Below, one piece after another: positions 34,129-42,535 of a stretch of DNA of 46,780 nucleotides. A program made the translations under genes and the position numbers. Each line of letters begins with the position of its first letter. The first letter of the stretch is position 1. The notes beneath the pieces were generated by a model. That model saw nothing but the letters and a program-made list of their open reading frames with translations, made no database searches and had not been told where the DNA came from. This DNA is from Aquificota bacterium (GTDB lineage Bacteria; Aquificota; Aquificia; Desulfurobacteriales; DQVG01): assembly GCA_027002265.1 (NCBI GenBank), contig JAMOTM010000017.1, forward strand, positions 1-46,780. Reading direction: 5' to 3'.

Positions 34129-35872
34129 TTATTTTACGTTTTTTAATATGCTTTTTACTTTTCTTATAGAAATACTTTTACTTTCATAATTTGTATAAAT
34201 GTCTACATCCTCGTCATTATATAATATTTTTGGGCTAATAAATATCATTAAATTAGTATCTTCATATGTTTTTATTTCCTTTTTAAAAAGATTTCCTAGC
34301 AGAGGGATATCTGAAAGAATAGGAACTTTATTTTCTTGTTTCAAAACTTTTCTACTTTTTATTCCACCTATTACAATTGTTTGGCCGCTTTTTACTAAAA
34401 TTTCTGTATCTATACTTTTTTTTGCAGTTATAGGCAAAGTTTGAGAAGAAGCATAACCCGTTACATCCGATACGTCTTGTTTAATTTTTAATAAAACATA
34501 ATTTTTATTTTTTACATAAGGAATAATTTCAAGTTTTAAACCAACATCTTTATATTCGTAAGTTATTATAGGATTTCCATTTGAATCATATTTTTGACCT
34601 GTCTGAAAGGGAATTACTTTTGAGACTTCAATAGTAGCCTTATCCCCACTTAAAGTTAAAATATTAGGACTAGACAAAATTGTAGCTAGCCCTTGGCTTT
34701 TGTATGCATTTAAAAGGGCTTTTAAAACATTACTATTTATATCTAAAATACCTATGTTTATTCCAGGAGCCGGGGTTATAGCTAAACTGTCCGAACTTGG
34801 AAAAATTAAACCAAATGCAAGCTTATTATCTTTATTTAACGAAGTATCAAAAGAAGCCTGTAAAGAAAAAATTTTTTTCCTTATTTAAAGAAAGCTCAAC
34901 TATTTGAGTTTCGATTGCCACAAGAGGTTTTCGATTATCAATAGAATTTACTATATTTTTTATCTCATTATATTTCTCAGAAGGTGCATATATAATTAGA
35001 TAGTTTTCAGAAGGTAAAGAAGTAATAATAATATCTCTATCTTTTAGAAAAAGTTTTTTTAATACCTTTTCAATATTTTCCACCTTGGCATATTTTAGTT
35101 TTATTATATGGAAATCTGAAATATCATTTTTATTTGTTTGATTAAATACTTTTATATTTAAATTTTTTAAAATTTCAAAAAATCTTTCACCATATTTTTT
35201 TGGAGCAAATAAAATTACTAAACGGTTTTTTTTATCATAACCTAAAAAATAATTCCTTTCTCCAAATATGGAGAAATATTTGTTAGCTAAATTTCTTAAA
35301 ATGATTTCGTTAATATCTTTAATTTTCAAAATGTAAAGTTTATATTTTTCTAACAAATTTTTCTTTTGATAAAACTTTTTGTACATTTGTAAAAAAAACT
35401 TTTTTTTATTGTCTTCTACATATAAAATTACCGTATTAAAAATAAGTTTTACATTTTCCCCAGGTACCAGAAAATTTCTTGCAACTTGATAGAAGCTATT
35501 TGCCAAATTTCTATTTTCAAAATTTAAAATCAAAATTGAGTATTTAGGATAAATCCTCACATTTCTTTTATATGTAATTAAATAAGTTTTTTTCCCAATT
35601 TTTTTTAAAGCTAGATTCCTTTCTTTTAATATGTTAACAAAAATTAAAAAAAGTTCATCTTTACTTAAGGGGGAGTTACTTACAAATGTAATTTTTCCTC
35701 TTAAATTTTCCGGAATATTTACATTTATCTTTAAGGTTTTAGATACAGTATATATAAAATCCTTTAAAGGAACATCTTTTAAATTTAAATATATAGGTTG
35801 AGTTTTTGCTAAAGATATTTGAAAAAATAAAAAAAGAATAAAGAAAAAGCTTAAAAATTTTTGATTTTTCAT
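34129..35872 (-). pseudogene. Secretin (GspD/PilQ superfamily) interrupted by one frameshift
   Basis: The 5-prime part (35872 to 34847) encodes a signal peptide (FFFILFLFFQISLA) and N-domains: the STN/N0-like YLNLKDVPLKDFIYTVSKTL and two ring-building repeats, including FHIIKLKYAKVENIEKVLKKLF. It reads into the secretin domain at VAIETQIVELSLNKEK and then hits a stop. Skipping one base in the A7T6 run at 34866-34878 restores a continuous frame through SLQASFD and ITPAPGINIGILDIN to SSPNILTLSGDKATIEV. It then runs through VPILSDIPLLGNLFKK and TNLMIFISPKIL to the stop at 34129. Repaired, the protein has about 580 residues. It may be a pseudogene, a sequencing error in a homopolymer, or corrected by slippage. 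No other type II secretion or type IV pilus gene is nearby. Confidence 0.85.
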
Positions 35873-35891
35873 AAAAGCCTCCCACTTGGAA

Positions 35892-36890
35892 TTATTTAAA
35901 AAGGAGTTCCCTTAATTTTTTAACAATATCAATTTTTTCTTCATTATCTATATAACCAAAATCAACATCTTTTATAGGCACTCTGAAACCGGCAGCGTTT
36001 GGATGACCTCCACCTCCATATTTTTCTGCAATCTCTTTTGCTTTTCCATTTTTAGAACGAAGAGAAACTAAAAGAAAATTCCCATTTTCAGTAGGATATA
36101 CACTATAAATAGCTATAACATTATTTAAAACTTCTGAAAGGACGTCTCCTATTTCACTTCTAAAAACTGGAGAATTTACAGCATAAAGTTTATCTCCTTT
36201 TGGAAGCATAAGATAATGAACTGAAGAGCATATCTTAAATATAATGGCTTTTTTAAAATCTAACATTATTTTGCCGTGCTCTTTGTATTTTTCTTCATGA
36301 AACTCATCTGCAAGTTCATTTAGTTCTTTAAATATTTCATCTGGAAGTTTTATATTAAAAATTTCTGTATCTAAAGCTGTTAGAACTTTATCTGAATCCT
36401 TTATACTCCATTTCCAAATATCTCTATCTTCTATATATTTCATTACTTTAGGAACATAACCAAAAACCTTTTCCCAGGTTAAAGTAGCTCCGCTTTTATT
36501 TTCATCGTAATGAAACTCTATTTTATTTTTTAAATTTTCTGGAATACCTTTTTCCCATCTTTCCTTGGCAGTTTTATGATGGTCGTAAATATAGATTTTT
36601 TCTATTTGAGGATTTGAAGCTATATCTAAAATTTTATCCGTGTAAAAATCCACAAGGTAAATTTCAAATTTATCATTTTTATTGTTTTCGAGTATGCTTC
36701 TCAAACGCTTAAGTTCGGTATCATGATTTGAAGGAATGAAAAAAACATTTTTATCTTCATCAAAAAGAATATCTTCCTTTTCATCGTACTTTATATCTTT
36801 TAATTTAAATTTTCTGTAAAGGGCAACCGCAGCCCCGTAACCATCTGGGCAATTTTTATGATAAAGAACAATTTTTTTTCTTTTTCCCAT
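35892..36890 (-). CDS. DHH/DHHA1 family phosphoesterase
   Basis: A 332-residue protein of the DHH superfamily, which includes NrnA/NrnB-type oligonucleotide phosphodiesterases. The first metal motif is YHKNCPDGYGAA near residue 10. LVDF and the DHH triad as YIYDHHKTAKE come near residues 117-127. The DHHA1 substrate domain ends in GGGGHPNAAGF. All metal ligands look present. The substrate (nanoRNA, pAp or cyclic dinucleotide products) cannot be told; since CdaA makes c-di-AMP in this genome, a pApA-degrading role is possible but speculative. It is first in a DHH-secretin-glmS unit, divergent from panC. Confidence 0.85.
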   Translation of the reverse strand: MGKRKKIVLYHKNCPDGYGAAVALYRKFKLKDIKYDEKEDILFDEDKNVFFIPSNHDTELKRLRSILENNKNDKFEIYLVDFYTDKILDIASNPQIEKIYIYDHHKTAKERWEKGIPENLKNKIEFHYDENKSGATLTWEKVFGYVPKVMKYIEDRDIWKWSIKDSDKVLTALDTEIFNIKLPDEIFKELNELADEFHEEKYKEHGKIMLDFKKAIIFKICSSVHYLMLPKGDKLYAVNSPVFRSEIGDVLSEVLNNVIAIYSVYPTENGNFLLVSLRSKNGKAKEIAEKYGGGGHPNAAGFRVPIKDVDFGYIDNEEKIDIVKKLRELLFK

Positions 36891-36975
36891 AATAAAACCT
36901 CTTTTTGAAATTTTTGATATATAATTTTATAACTTATTTTCACTATTTACATATTTCTGCTTTAAAGGTTAAAAA

Positions 36976-37965
36976 ATGGAAGTAATATCTTCTCCAAAAA
37001 AGCTACAAGAAAAAATAAAAAAGCTAAAAAGAAAATATCTTTCTATAGGATTTGTTCCTACTATGGGTTTTTTACATGAGGGTCATTTAGCTTTAATTGA
37101 TAAAGCTAGAAAAGAAAATGATATTGTAGTTGTAAGCATATTTGTAAACCCAACTCAATTTTCCGAAGGAGAAGATTATAAAATTTATCCAAGGAACCTA
37201 GAAAGGGATTTATATTTACTTTTAGAGAAAAAAGTAGATTTTGTTTTTGCCCCAAGTGTAGAAGATATGTATGAAAAGGGTTTTAATACATTTGTAGAAG
37301 TTATAGGATATCCTGCCAAAGGTTTATGTGCCGATTTTCGTCCGGGTCACTTTAGAGGAGTTACAACGGTTGTTACAAAACTTTTTAATATAACTATGCC
37401 AGATAAAGCTTATTTTGGAGAAAAAGATTTTCAACAACTCCAAGTGATAAAAAAAATGGTTAGAGACTTAAATTTTGACATTGAAATCATAGGAGTTCCA
37501 ACTGTTAGGGAGAAAGATGGACTTGCAAAAAGTTCAAGAAACGTTTATTTAAGTAAAGAAGAAAGAAAGCAAGCTACCGCCCTTGTAAAAACTTTAATTT
37601 TAGCTAAAAGAACTCTTTATAAACTGGAAGAAAATTGGGAAAAAGAAATATTTGAAAAAATAGAAAAAAACGAGCTTACAAAATTTTTTAAAGTTGCGGA
37701 AGTTATTTTAGGAACGAAAATTCAAAATTTTGAAACTCTTAAAGATAAAGTGAAAAGTAATTTAAGGGATTTTGAAAAAATTTTAATAGCTTTCCTTCAT
37801 ACTTATAGTCTTATAAAAAAAATAGATTACGTTTCTTTTGTAGAAGAAGATACATTAAAACCTATAGATAAACTTACAGACAAAAATATTCGTTTACTTC
37901 TAGCTGTTAAATTTCCATCTGCCCGTTTAATAGATAATTTAAGAGTTTATAGTAATGTAAAATAA
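36976..37965 (+). CDS. panC: Pantothenate synthetase (PanC) with an internal insertion
   Basis: PanC joins pantoate and beta-alanine with ATP to make pantothenate, the CoA precursor. The N-terminal nucleotidyl-transferase fold is typical: GFVPTMGFLHEGHLALI, SIFVNPTQFSEGEDYKIYPR, LCADFRPGHFRGVTTVVTKLFN, and AYFGEKDFQQLQVIKKMV, with the KMSKS-like LAKSSRNVYLS. At 329 residues it is about 45 longer than E. coli PanC. The excess lies around residues 220-280, before IDYVSFVEEDTLKPI, as a charged helical stretch. The end ARLIDNLRVY is normal. TATAAT at 36920-36925 is a candidate -10. It appears to be a single-gene unit. Confidence 0.95.
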   Translation: MEVISSPKKLQEKIKKLKRKYLSIGFVPTMGFLHEGHLALIDKARKENDIVVVSIFVNPTQFSEGEDYKIYPRNLERDLYLLLEKKVDFVFAPSVEDMYEKGFNTFVEVIGYPAKGLCADFRPGHFRGVTTVVTKLFNITMPDKAYFGEKDFQQLQVIKKMVRDLNFDIEIIGVPTVREKDGLAKSSRNVYLSKEERKQATALVKTLILAKRTLYKLEENWEKEIFEKIEKNELTKFFKVAEVILGTKIQNFETLKDKVKSNLRDFEKILIAFLHTYSLIKKIDYVSFVEEDTLKPIDKLTDKNIRLLLAVKFPSARLIDNLRVYSNVK

Positions 37966-38120
37966 GCTTTATATGCCATTTACATAAATAGTTTCCAGTA
38001 ATAACTCCCTTTCAATTTTAATAAGTATTACATTCCAATTAAAGTTATATTTAAAATGCTTCTTATATGTAATTATAAAAACTTTGATTGTTTAATATAA
38101 TCACATAAGGATGTAATTTT

Positions 38121-38150
38121 TTGTAATATTTTAAAAAGTTTTTGTATAAT
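38121..38150 (+). promoter_or_regulatory. Candidate promoter of the DUF364-like gene
   Basis: TTGTAA (38121-38126) and TATAAT (38145-38150) are separated by 18 bases. The leader to the ATG at 38325 would be close to 170 bases. Confidence 0.45.
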
Positions 38151-38166
38151 TCTATTAATACAAAAA
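38139..38166. promoter_or_regulatory. Perfect 9-bp inverted repeat over the -10
   Basis: TTTTTGTAT (38139-38147) and ATACAAAAA (38158-38166) are perfectly complementary, separated by 10 bases. The left arm covers part of the -10 hexamer and the right arm lies just after the predicted transcript start. It could be an operator or a weak hairpin at the RNA 5-prime end. Confidence 0.4.
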
Positions 38167-38324
38167 TCCCTAATGTTAAAACTAATTTAAAACTACAAGC
38201 TAATGTTTATAACTAAAAGTAATATTTTTGTCTTAAGGAAAATTTTATAGCTTTTGATTTCTAATATTTTTTATTACTTACATTTATATAAATCTAACTT
38301 AATTTTCAACAAGGGAGGTAAAAT

Positions 38325-39032
38325 ATGGTGGAAATTAAAAATTTTTTAAAAGATATAGTAAAAAAACATCATCTAGAAAATGAGAAATTAAGAATATATA
38401 TAGCTGATACCCGATTGGACACTACTCGAATAAAAGATTATCCTTTGATGAAAGGAAAAGAGTTCCTTTTAAGAGCAGATTTCAAAGGTTTTTTAGGAGA
38501 TGCTTTTACAAATAAATTAGTAGAATTTGAAGGAAAATTAAAAGATATTCTTAATATGGAAAATCCAGCTGTGATAATATCCACTTTAAATGCTGTTATG
38601 AGATATTTAAATTTAATAGATAAAACTGTTCATTGTCAAAAGGATGAACCTGAAAAATGTGCTAAAAGATTAGTAGATTTTTTAAAAAACTTAAAATTCA
38701 ACAAATTAGGTGTTATTGGATTTCAACCCGCCTTTGTAAAAACTTTGGTAGAAAATTTTTCTTCAGATAGGGTATATGTAACTGATATGAATCCAGAAAA
38801 TATAGGAAAAACAAAGTATGGAGCTAAAATTTTATCCGAAAAAGATAATGAATATCTATTTCAAAAGTGTGATTTAATTTTAGCTACAGGATCAAGTGTT
38901 GTAAATGGAACATTCTGGGATATATATGATTTATCTAAAAAATATAAAAAAAGAGTTATATTCTATGGCACAAGTATAGCTGGTATAGCTAAATTATTAA
39001 ATTTAGAAAGATTTTGTACTTTTGCAAAGTAG
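38325..39032 (+). CDS. DUF364-like Rossmann-type protein (putative metal-chelation family)
   Basis: A 235-residue protein resembling the DUF364 / putative heavy-metal chelation family. The C-terminal half has the family pattern: KLGVIGFQPAFVKTL, VYVTDMNPENIGKTKYG, CDLILATGSSVVNGTFWDIY and RVIFYGTSIAGIAKLL. The N-terminal 100 residues are less conserved but contain NAVMRYLNLIDKTVHC, plausibly the DUF4213-like part. Family members are often found beside metal-transport or cofactor genes; here the neighbours are panC and a convergent ferredoxin, which say little. It starts with ATG after GGGAGG and is monocistronic. The substrate is unknown. Confidence 0.65.
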   Translation: MVEIKNFLKDIVKKHHLENEKLRIYIADTRLDTTRIKDYPLMKGKEFLLRADFKGFLGDAFTNKLVEFEGKLKDILNMENPAVIISTLNAVMRYLNLIDKTVHCQKDEPEKCAKRLVDFLKNLKFNKLGVIGFQPAFVKTLVENFSSDRVYVTDMNPENIGKTKYGAKILSEKDNEYLFQKCDLILATGSSVVNGTFWDIYDLSKKYKKRVIFYGTSIAGIAKLLNLERFCTFAK

Positions 39033-39089
39033 CAATTCTTAATTAAATTAGAGTTATAAAGCTATCTTATTTTTAAATAAAAAATAAAT

Positions 39090-39281
39090 TCACTCAAGAT
39101 CTACAAGCTTTATAGCATTTGTTGGACAATTTTCTTCACATAAAGTGCAGTTTATACAGCCCACTTTTTGCTTTTTAGTTGTAACTCCCAAAGGAGTTAA
39201 AGTAAATATTTTTTTTGGACAAACTCTAACACAAATTCCACATTTTATACATAAATTTTCTTCCACGTAGGGAACTTTCAA
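39090..39281 (-). CDS. 2[4Fe-4S] ferredoxin
   Basis: A 63-residue bacterial-type ferredoxin, a soluble low-potential electron carrier. Two cluster motifs are complete: CIKCGICVRVCPKKIF and CINCTLCEENCPTNAIK. The start is TTG with AGGAG eight bases upstream. It lies between the convergent DUF364-like gene and folD. No ferredoxin-dependent oxidoreductase is adjacent, so its partner is unknown. Confidence 0.93.
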   Translation of the reverse strand: MKVPYVEENLCIKCGICVRVCPKKIFTLTPLGVTTKKQKVGCINCTLCEENCPTNAIKLVDLE

Positions 39282-39328
39282 AATATTATCTCCTATTTTT
39301 ATAATTAAGAGCTTTAAAGTTGATTATG

Positions 39329-40288
39329 TTAATTTAGGTTTAAAGCTTTCTTAAAAGCTAAAATTGTATTTTCCATAAGCATAGCTATTGTCATGGGGCC
39401 AACTCCTCCAGGGACTGGAGTTATAAAGGAAGCTTTTCTTTTTACATTTTCAAAATCGACATCTCCTACAATTTTCCCGTTTAAACGGGAAATTCCTATA
39501 TCTACAACTACAGCTCCTTCCTTTACCATATCTTCCTTTATCAAATGAGGAACACCAGTAGCACTACACAGAATGTCAGCTTTCAAAGTGTGCTCCTTTA
39601 AATTTTTAGTATATATATGACAGGTTGTTATAGTGGCATTTTCATTTAAAAACATTGCTGAAAGAGGCTTTCCTACTATAAGGCCTGCCCCAACCATACA
39701 AACGTTTTGACCTTGAATTTTTATATTATATTCTTTTAAAAGCCGAATAACTCCTTTTGGAGTGCAAGGAAAAAGAGCATCTTTTAAACCTATTAAAGTC
39801 TTTCCCATATTAATTGGATGAAAACCATCTACATCTTTATCTGGATTTATAGCATTAATTACTTTTTGCGTATCAAAACCTTCTGGTAAAGGAAGTTGAA
39901 CTAAAATTCCGCTTATATTTTCATGTTTATTTAGAAATTCTATTAAGTTAAGTAAATCCTTTTCCTTTAAGTTCTCTTTAATAAAAACTATATCCTCTTT
40001 TAAAAAATTATTTTCAAAGATATCTTTCAAGGAAAATTTTTTTGCTTGTTTTAAAATTCCTTTTGGATCAATTGTAGCATTTGCAACAAATAAATAAGGC
40101 TTTATTCCAATTTCTTTTGCTTTTTTTAATTTATTAAAAACATATACATGAGAAGGATAATCATTTCCTACTAAAATTACCGCTAAAGAAGGTTTTTTAT
40201 TTGTTTTTTCTAAAATATTTTCTACTTCGAGTTTTAAATTTTTTAAAATATTTTGAGAAACTTTTTTTCCATCCAAAATAATTGCCAT
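39329..40288 (-). CDS. folD: Methylene-THF dehydrogenase/cyclohydrolase FolD with an insertion
   Basis: FolD interconverts methylene-, methenyl- and formyl-THF with NAD(P). The catalytic Y49 and K53 lie in SHVYVFNKLKKAKEIGI. Later motifs are GILVQLPLPEGFD, INPDKDVDGFHPINMG, PCTPKGVIRLL, the nucleotide loop GAGLIVGKPLS, and FITPVPGGVGPMTIAMLMENT. At 319 residues it is about 35 longer than usual. The extra segment (about 70-105, around DPKGILKQAKKFSLKDI) separates GIKPYLF from LLNLIEFLN, where normal enzymes have about 15 residues. Formyl-THF from FolD feeds Fmt. proA lies 10 bases upstream. Confidence 0.95.
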   Translation of the reverse strand: MAIILDGKKVSQNILKNLKLEVENILEKTNKKPSLAVILVGNDYPSHVYVFNKLKKAKEIGIKPYLFVANATIDPKGILKQAKKFSLKDIFENNFLKEDIVFIKENLKEKDLLNLIEFLNKHENISGILVQLPLPEGFDTQKVINAINPDKDVDGFHPINMGKTLIGLKDALFPCTPKGVIRLLKEYNIKIQGQNVCMVGAGLIVGKPLSAMFLNENATITTCHIYTKNLKEHTLKADILCSATGVPHLIKEDMVKEGAVVVDIGISRLNGKIVGDVDFENVKRKASFITPVPGGVGPMTIAMLMENTILAFKKALNLN

Positions 40289-40298
40289 GTTTCACCTC

Positions 40299-41585
40299 TT
40301 ACTCTCTTATTTGACCTTCCCCTAAAATAATAAACTTTGGAATTGTTAAATCTTCAAGACCCATAGGTCCTCTTACATGGATTTTATCTGTAGAAATTCC
40401 CATCTCCGCTCCAAGTCCAAAAACATTTCCGTCTGTAAAACGAGTAGAAGCATTAACATAAACCGCAGCACTGTCAATAGATTCTAAAAATTTTTTTGCC
40501 TTTAAATAGTTATTTGTAACAATAGCATCCGAGTGATGGGAAGAGTATGTGTTTATAAAATCTATAGCTTCTTCAAAAGAATTTACCGTTTTAACTGCTA
40601 AAATTAAATCTAAAAATTCATATCCAAAATCTTCTTTCTTTGCCTTTTTAATTTTCCCTTCTTCAATTTCTTTTTTGAAATGTTTTTCTGCAAGCTTAAA
40701 GCTTTCTTCATCTAAACGAAGCTCTACATTTGCTTCTAAAAACTTTTTAATCATAGGAGGTAGAAATTTTTCCATAATATCTTTATGAACTACCATACAT
40801 TCCATGGCATTACAAACACCAGGTCTTTGAACTTTAGCATTAAAACAAACTTTTATAGCCATATCTATATCGGCTTCATTATCTACATAGGTATGGCAAA
40901 CGCCTTTATAATGTTTTATAACTGGCATTCTTGCATTTTCCGCTACAAATCTAATTAAACCTTCTCCTCCTCTTGGAATTACAACGTCTATATACTCATC
41001 TTTTGTAAGCATATATTTCATAAGTTCCCTATCTGGATTATCTACAAATAAAATAGAATTTTCTGGGTATCCATATTCTCTTGCAGCTTCCTTTAAGATA
41101 TCTACTAAAATTTTATTTGTATTTATAGTTTCTTTTCCCCCTCTTAAAATAATTGCATTTGCACTTTTTATGCATAAAGCGGCAGCTTCAATAGTTACAT
41201 TTGGACGGGATTCATAAATTATCATTACAGTTCCTAAAGGTACTCTCATTTTTCCTACTTTTAAACCATTTTCTAAAGTCCACATACTATCTATTTTTCC
41301 TACAGGATCTTTTAAAGCAACAACATCGTGTAAAACTTTTATCATACCTTTTATTCGCTTTTCATTTAAAAGAAGCCGATCTAGGAAAGCGGAGGATTTA
41401 CCTAACGATTTTGCAAATTCATAATCTTTTTGATTTTCTTTTAAAATCTCATTTTTTCTCTTTTCTATAAGTTCAGCTGCTTTTAAAAGAACCTTATTTT
41501 TTATATCTGTAGAAAATAAAGGTAATTTATAAGAAGTTTGTTTTAGCTCTTTTAAAGCGTTATCTATGTTATCTATATTAAGCAT
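40299..41585 (-). CDS. proA: Gamma-glutamyl phosphate reductase (ProA)
   Basis: ProA reduces glutamyl-5-phosphate to the semialdehyde in proline synthesis. The 428-residue aldehyde-dehydrogenase-fold protein shows GKMRVPLGTVMIIYESRPNVTIEAAALCIKSANAIILRGG, VIPRGGEGLI, and the catalytic Cys in KVQRPGVCNAMECMVV. The C-terminal end contains VNASTRFTDGNVFGLGAEMGIST and VRGPMGLEDLT. ProB is not in the window. It is preceded by GGAGG and sits between an inositol-phosphatase gene (15 bases) and folD. Confidence 0.96.
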   Translation of the reverse strand: MLNIDNIDNALKELKQTSYKLPLFSTDIKNKVLLKAAELIEKRKNEILKENQKDYEFAKSLGKSSAFLDRLLLNEKRIKGMIKVLHDVVALKDPVGKIDSMWTLENGLKVGKMRVPLGTVMIIYESRPNVTIEAAALCIKSANAIILRGGKETINTNKILVDILKEAAREYGYPENSILFVDNPDRELMKYMLTKDEYIDVVIPRGGEGLIRFVAENARMPVIKHYKGVCHTYVDNEADIDMAIKVCFNAKVQRPGVCNAMECMVVHKDIMEKFLPPMIKKFLEANVELRLDEESFKLAEKHFKKEIEEGKIKKAKKEDFGYEFLDLILAVKTVNSFEEAIDFINTYSSHHSDAIVTNNYLKAKKFLESIDSAAVYVNASTRFTDGNVFGLGAEMGISTDKIHVRGPMGLEDLTIPKFIILGEGQIRE

Positions 41586-41600
41586 AGCTTTACCTCCAAA

Positions 41601-42455
41601 TTACTTTTCCAAATTACCCAAAGTTTTTCTTATTATATTTAAAAATTCTTCATAACAAACTTTATTTGATCCTATTATATTTCCAGAAATGAAAATTCTA
41701 TTTCCTCCTAGAAAATCGCTTACCTTTCCGCCGGCTTCCTTTATAAGAAGAACTCCGGCTGCTATATCCCATGGATGCAAATTATGCTCCCAAAAAGCAT
41801 CAAAAAAACCAGCTGCGGTATAAGCTAGATCTATAGCGGCCGAGCCCATCCTTCTAATTCCGGAAGCACGTAAAAAAACCTCTTTAAAAGAAGCAAGATA
41901 ATTATCTACAACATGTTTTAAACGAAACGGAAATCCGGTTGCAACAAGAGCTTTAGAAAGAGGAGTTCTAGAAACTCTTATTTTTGAAAAGTTTCTATAA
42001 GCACCTTGATTTAAAGCTGCAAAGAAAAGTTCATTAAGTACAGGAAGATTTATTACTCCAGCAAGAAGCTTTATATATCCTTTTTTGAAAGGAAAATAAT
42101 CTTCTTGAGGATTTTCAGAAAATAAGGCTACTCCTATAGATGTTCCAAAAATAGGAATATGATGAATAAAGTTTTTTGTTCCATCTAAAGGATCTATTAT
42201 CCATAAAATATCTCCCTGCTTTAGGTCTTCTACTTTGTGATTACTTTCCTCAGCGTAAATCTTATGATTTGGAAAATTTTCTAAAATAGTAGATATAATT
42301 GCTTTTTCAGATTCTTTATCAGCTTGAGTTACAAAATCATTTTTAGATTTTTCATCAACTTTAAGTTTTTTATTTTTTTCAAAATAAGATAGTAAAATAT
42401 CACTTGCTTTTTTTGTTGCAAGTAAAGCAACTTCCAAGTATTTATCTATTTCCAT
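41601..42455 (-). CDS. Inositol monophosphatase family protein
   Basis: A 284-residue Mg2+-dependent phosphatase of the IMPase/SuhB family. Metal-site motifs are KNDFVTQADKESEKAI, IYAEES, the signature WIIDPLDGTKNFIHHIPIFG, and the second signature HPWDIAAGVLLIKEAGG. RRMGSAAIDLAYTAAGFFDAFWE precedes the latter. The substrate could be myo-inositol-1-phosphate, fructose-1,6-bisphosphate or another sugar phosphate; the sequence does not decide. It heads the leftward unit with proA and folD, divergent from dnaA. Confidence 0.92.
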   Translation of the reverse strand: MEIDKYLEVALLATKKASDILLSYFEKNKKLKVDEKSKNDFVTQADKESEKAIISTILENFPNHKIYAEESNHKVEDLKQGDILWIIDPLDGTKNFIHHIPIFGTSIGVALFSENPQEDYFPFKKGYIKLLAGVINLPVLNELFFAALNQGAYRNFSKIRVSRTPLSKALVATGFPFRLKHVVDNYLASFKEVFLRASGIRRMGSAAIDLAYTAAGFFDAFWEHNLHPWDIAAGVLLIKEAGGKVSDFLGGNRIFISGNIIGSNKVCYEEFLNIIRKTLGNLEK

Positions 42456-42535
42456 TTTATACCTCTACAAGTATAATATTTTAAATGAGTTTTAGAAAAA
42501 ATGATAAAGTATTATAACTTATTGGATAGGATGCT

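Larger units (their letters stand above)
37966..38324. other. 359-base AT-rich gap with a promoter and a dyad
   Basis: No reading frame longer than about 15 codons and no RNA gene is visible. The gap contains a candidate promoter and overlapping inverted repeat (separate entries) about 170 bases before the DUF364-like gene, leaving a long AT-rich leader. A 12-bp palindrome ATTTATATAAAT at 38282-38293 is probably chance in such base composition. Confidence 0.5.

Noticed and set aside
37966-38324. tRNA, small RNA or CRISPR in the largest gap
   Set aside because: No cloverleaf, no GC-rich segment and no regularly spaced repeats; a transcribed leader is the only supported content.
42456-42535. 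Replication origin upstream of dnaA
   Set aside because: No TTATCCACA-like box or AT-rich unwinding repeat cluster is visible in the 80-base gap, and dnaN is not adjacent.
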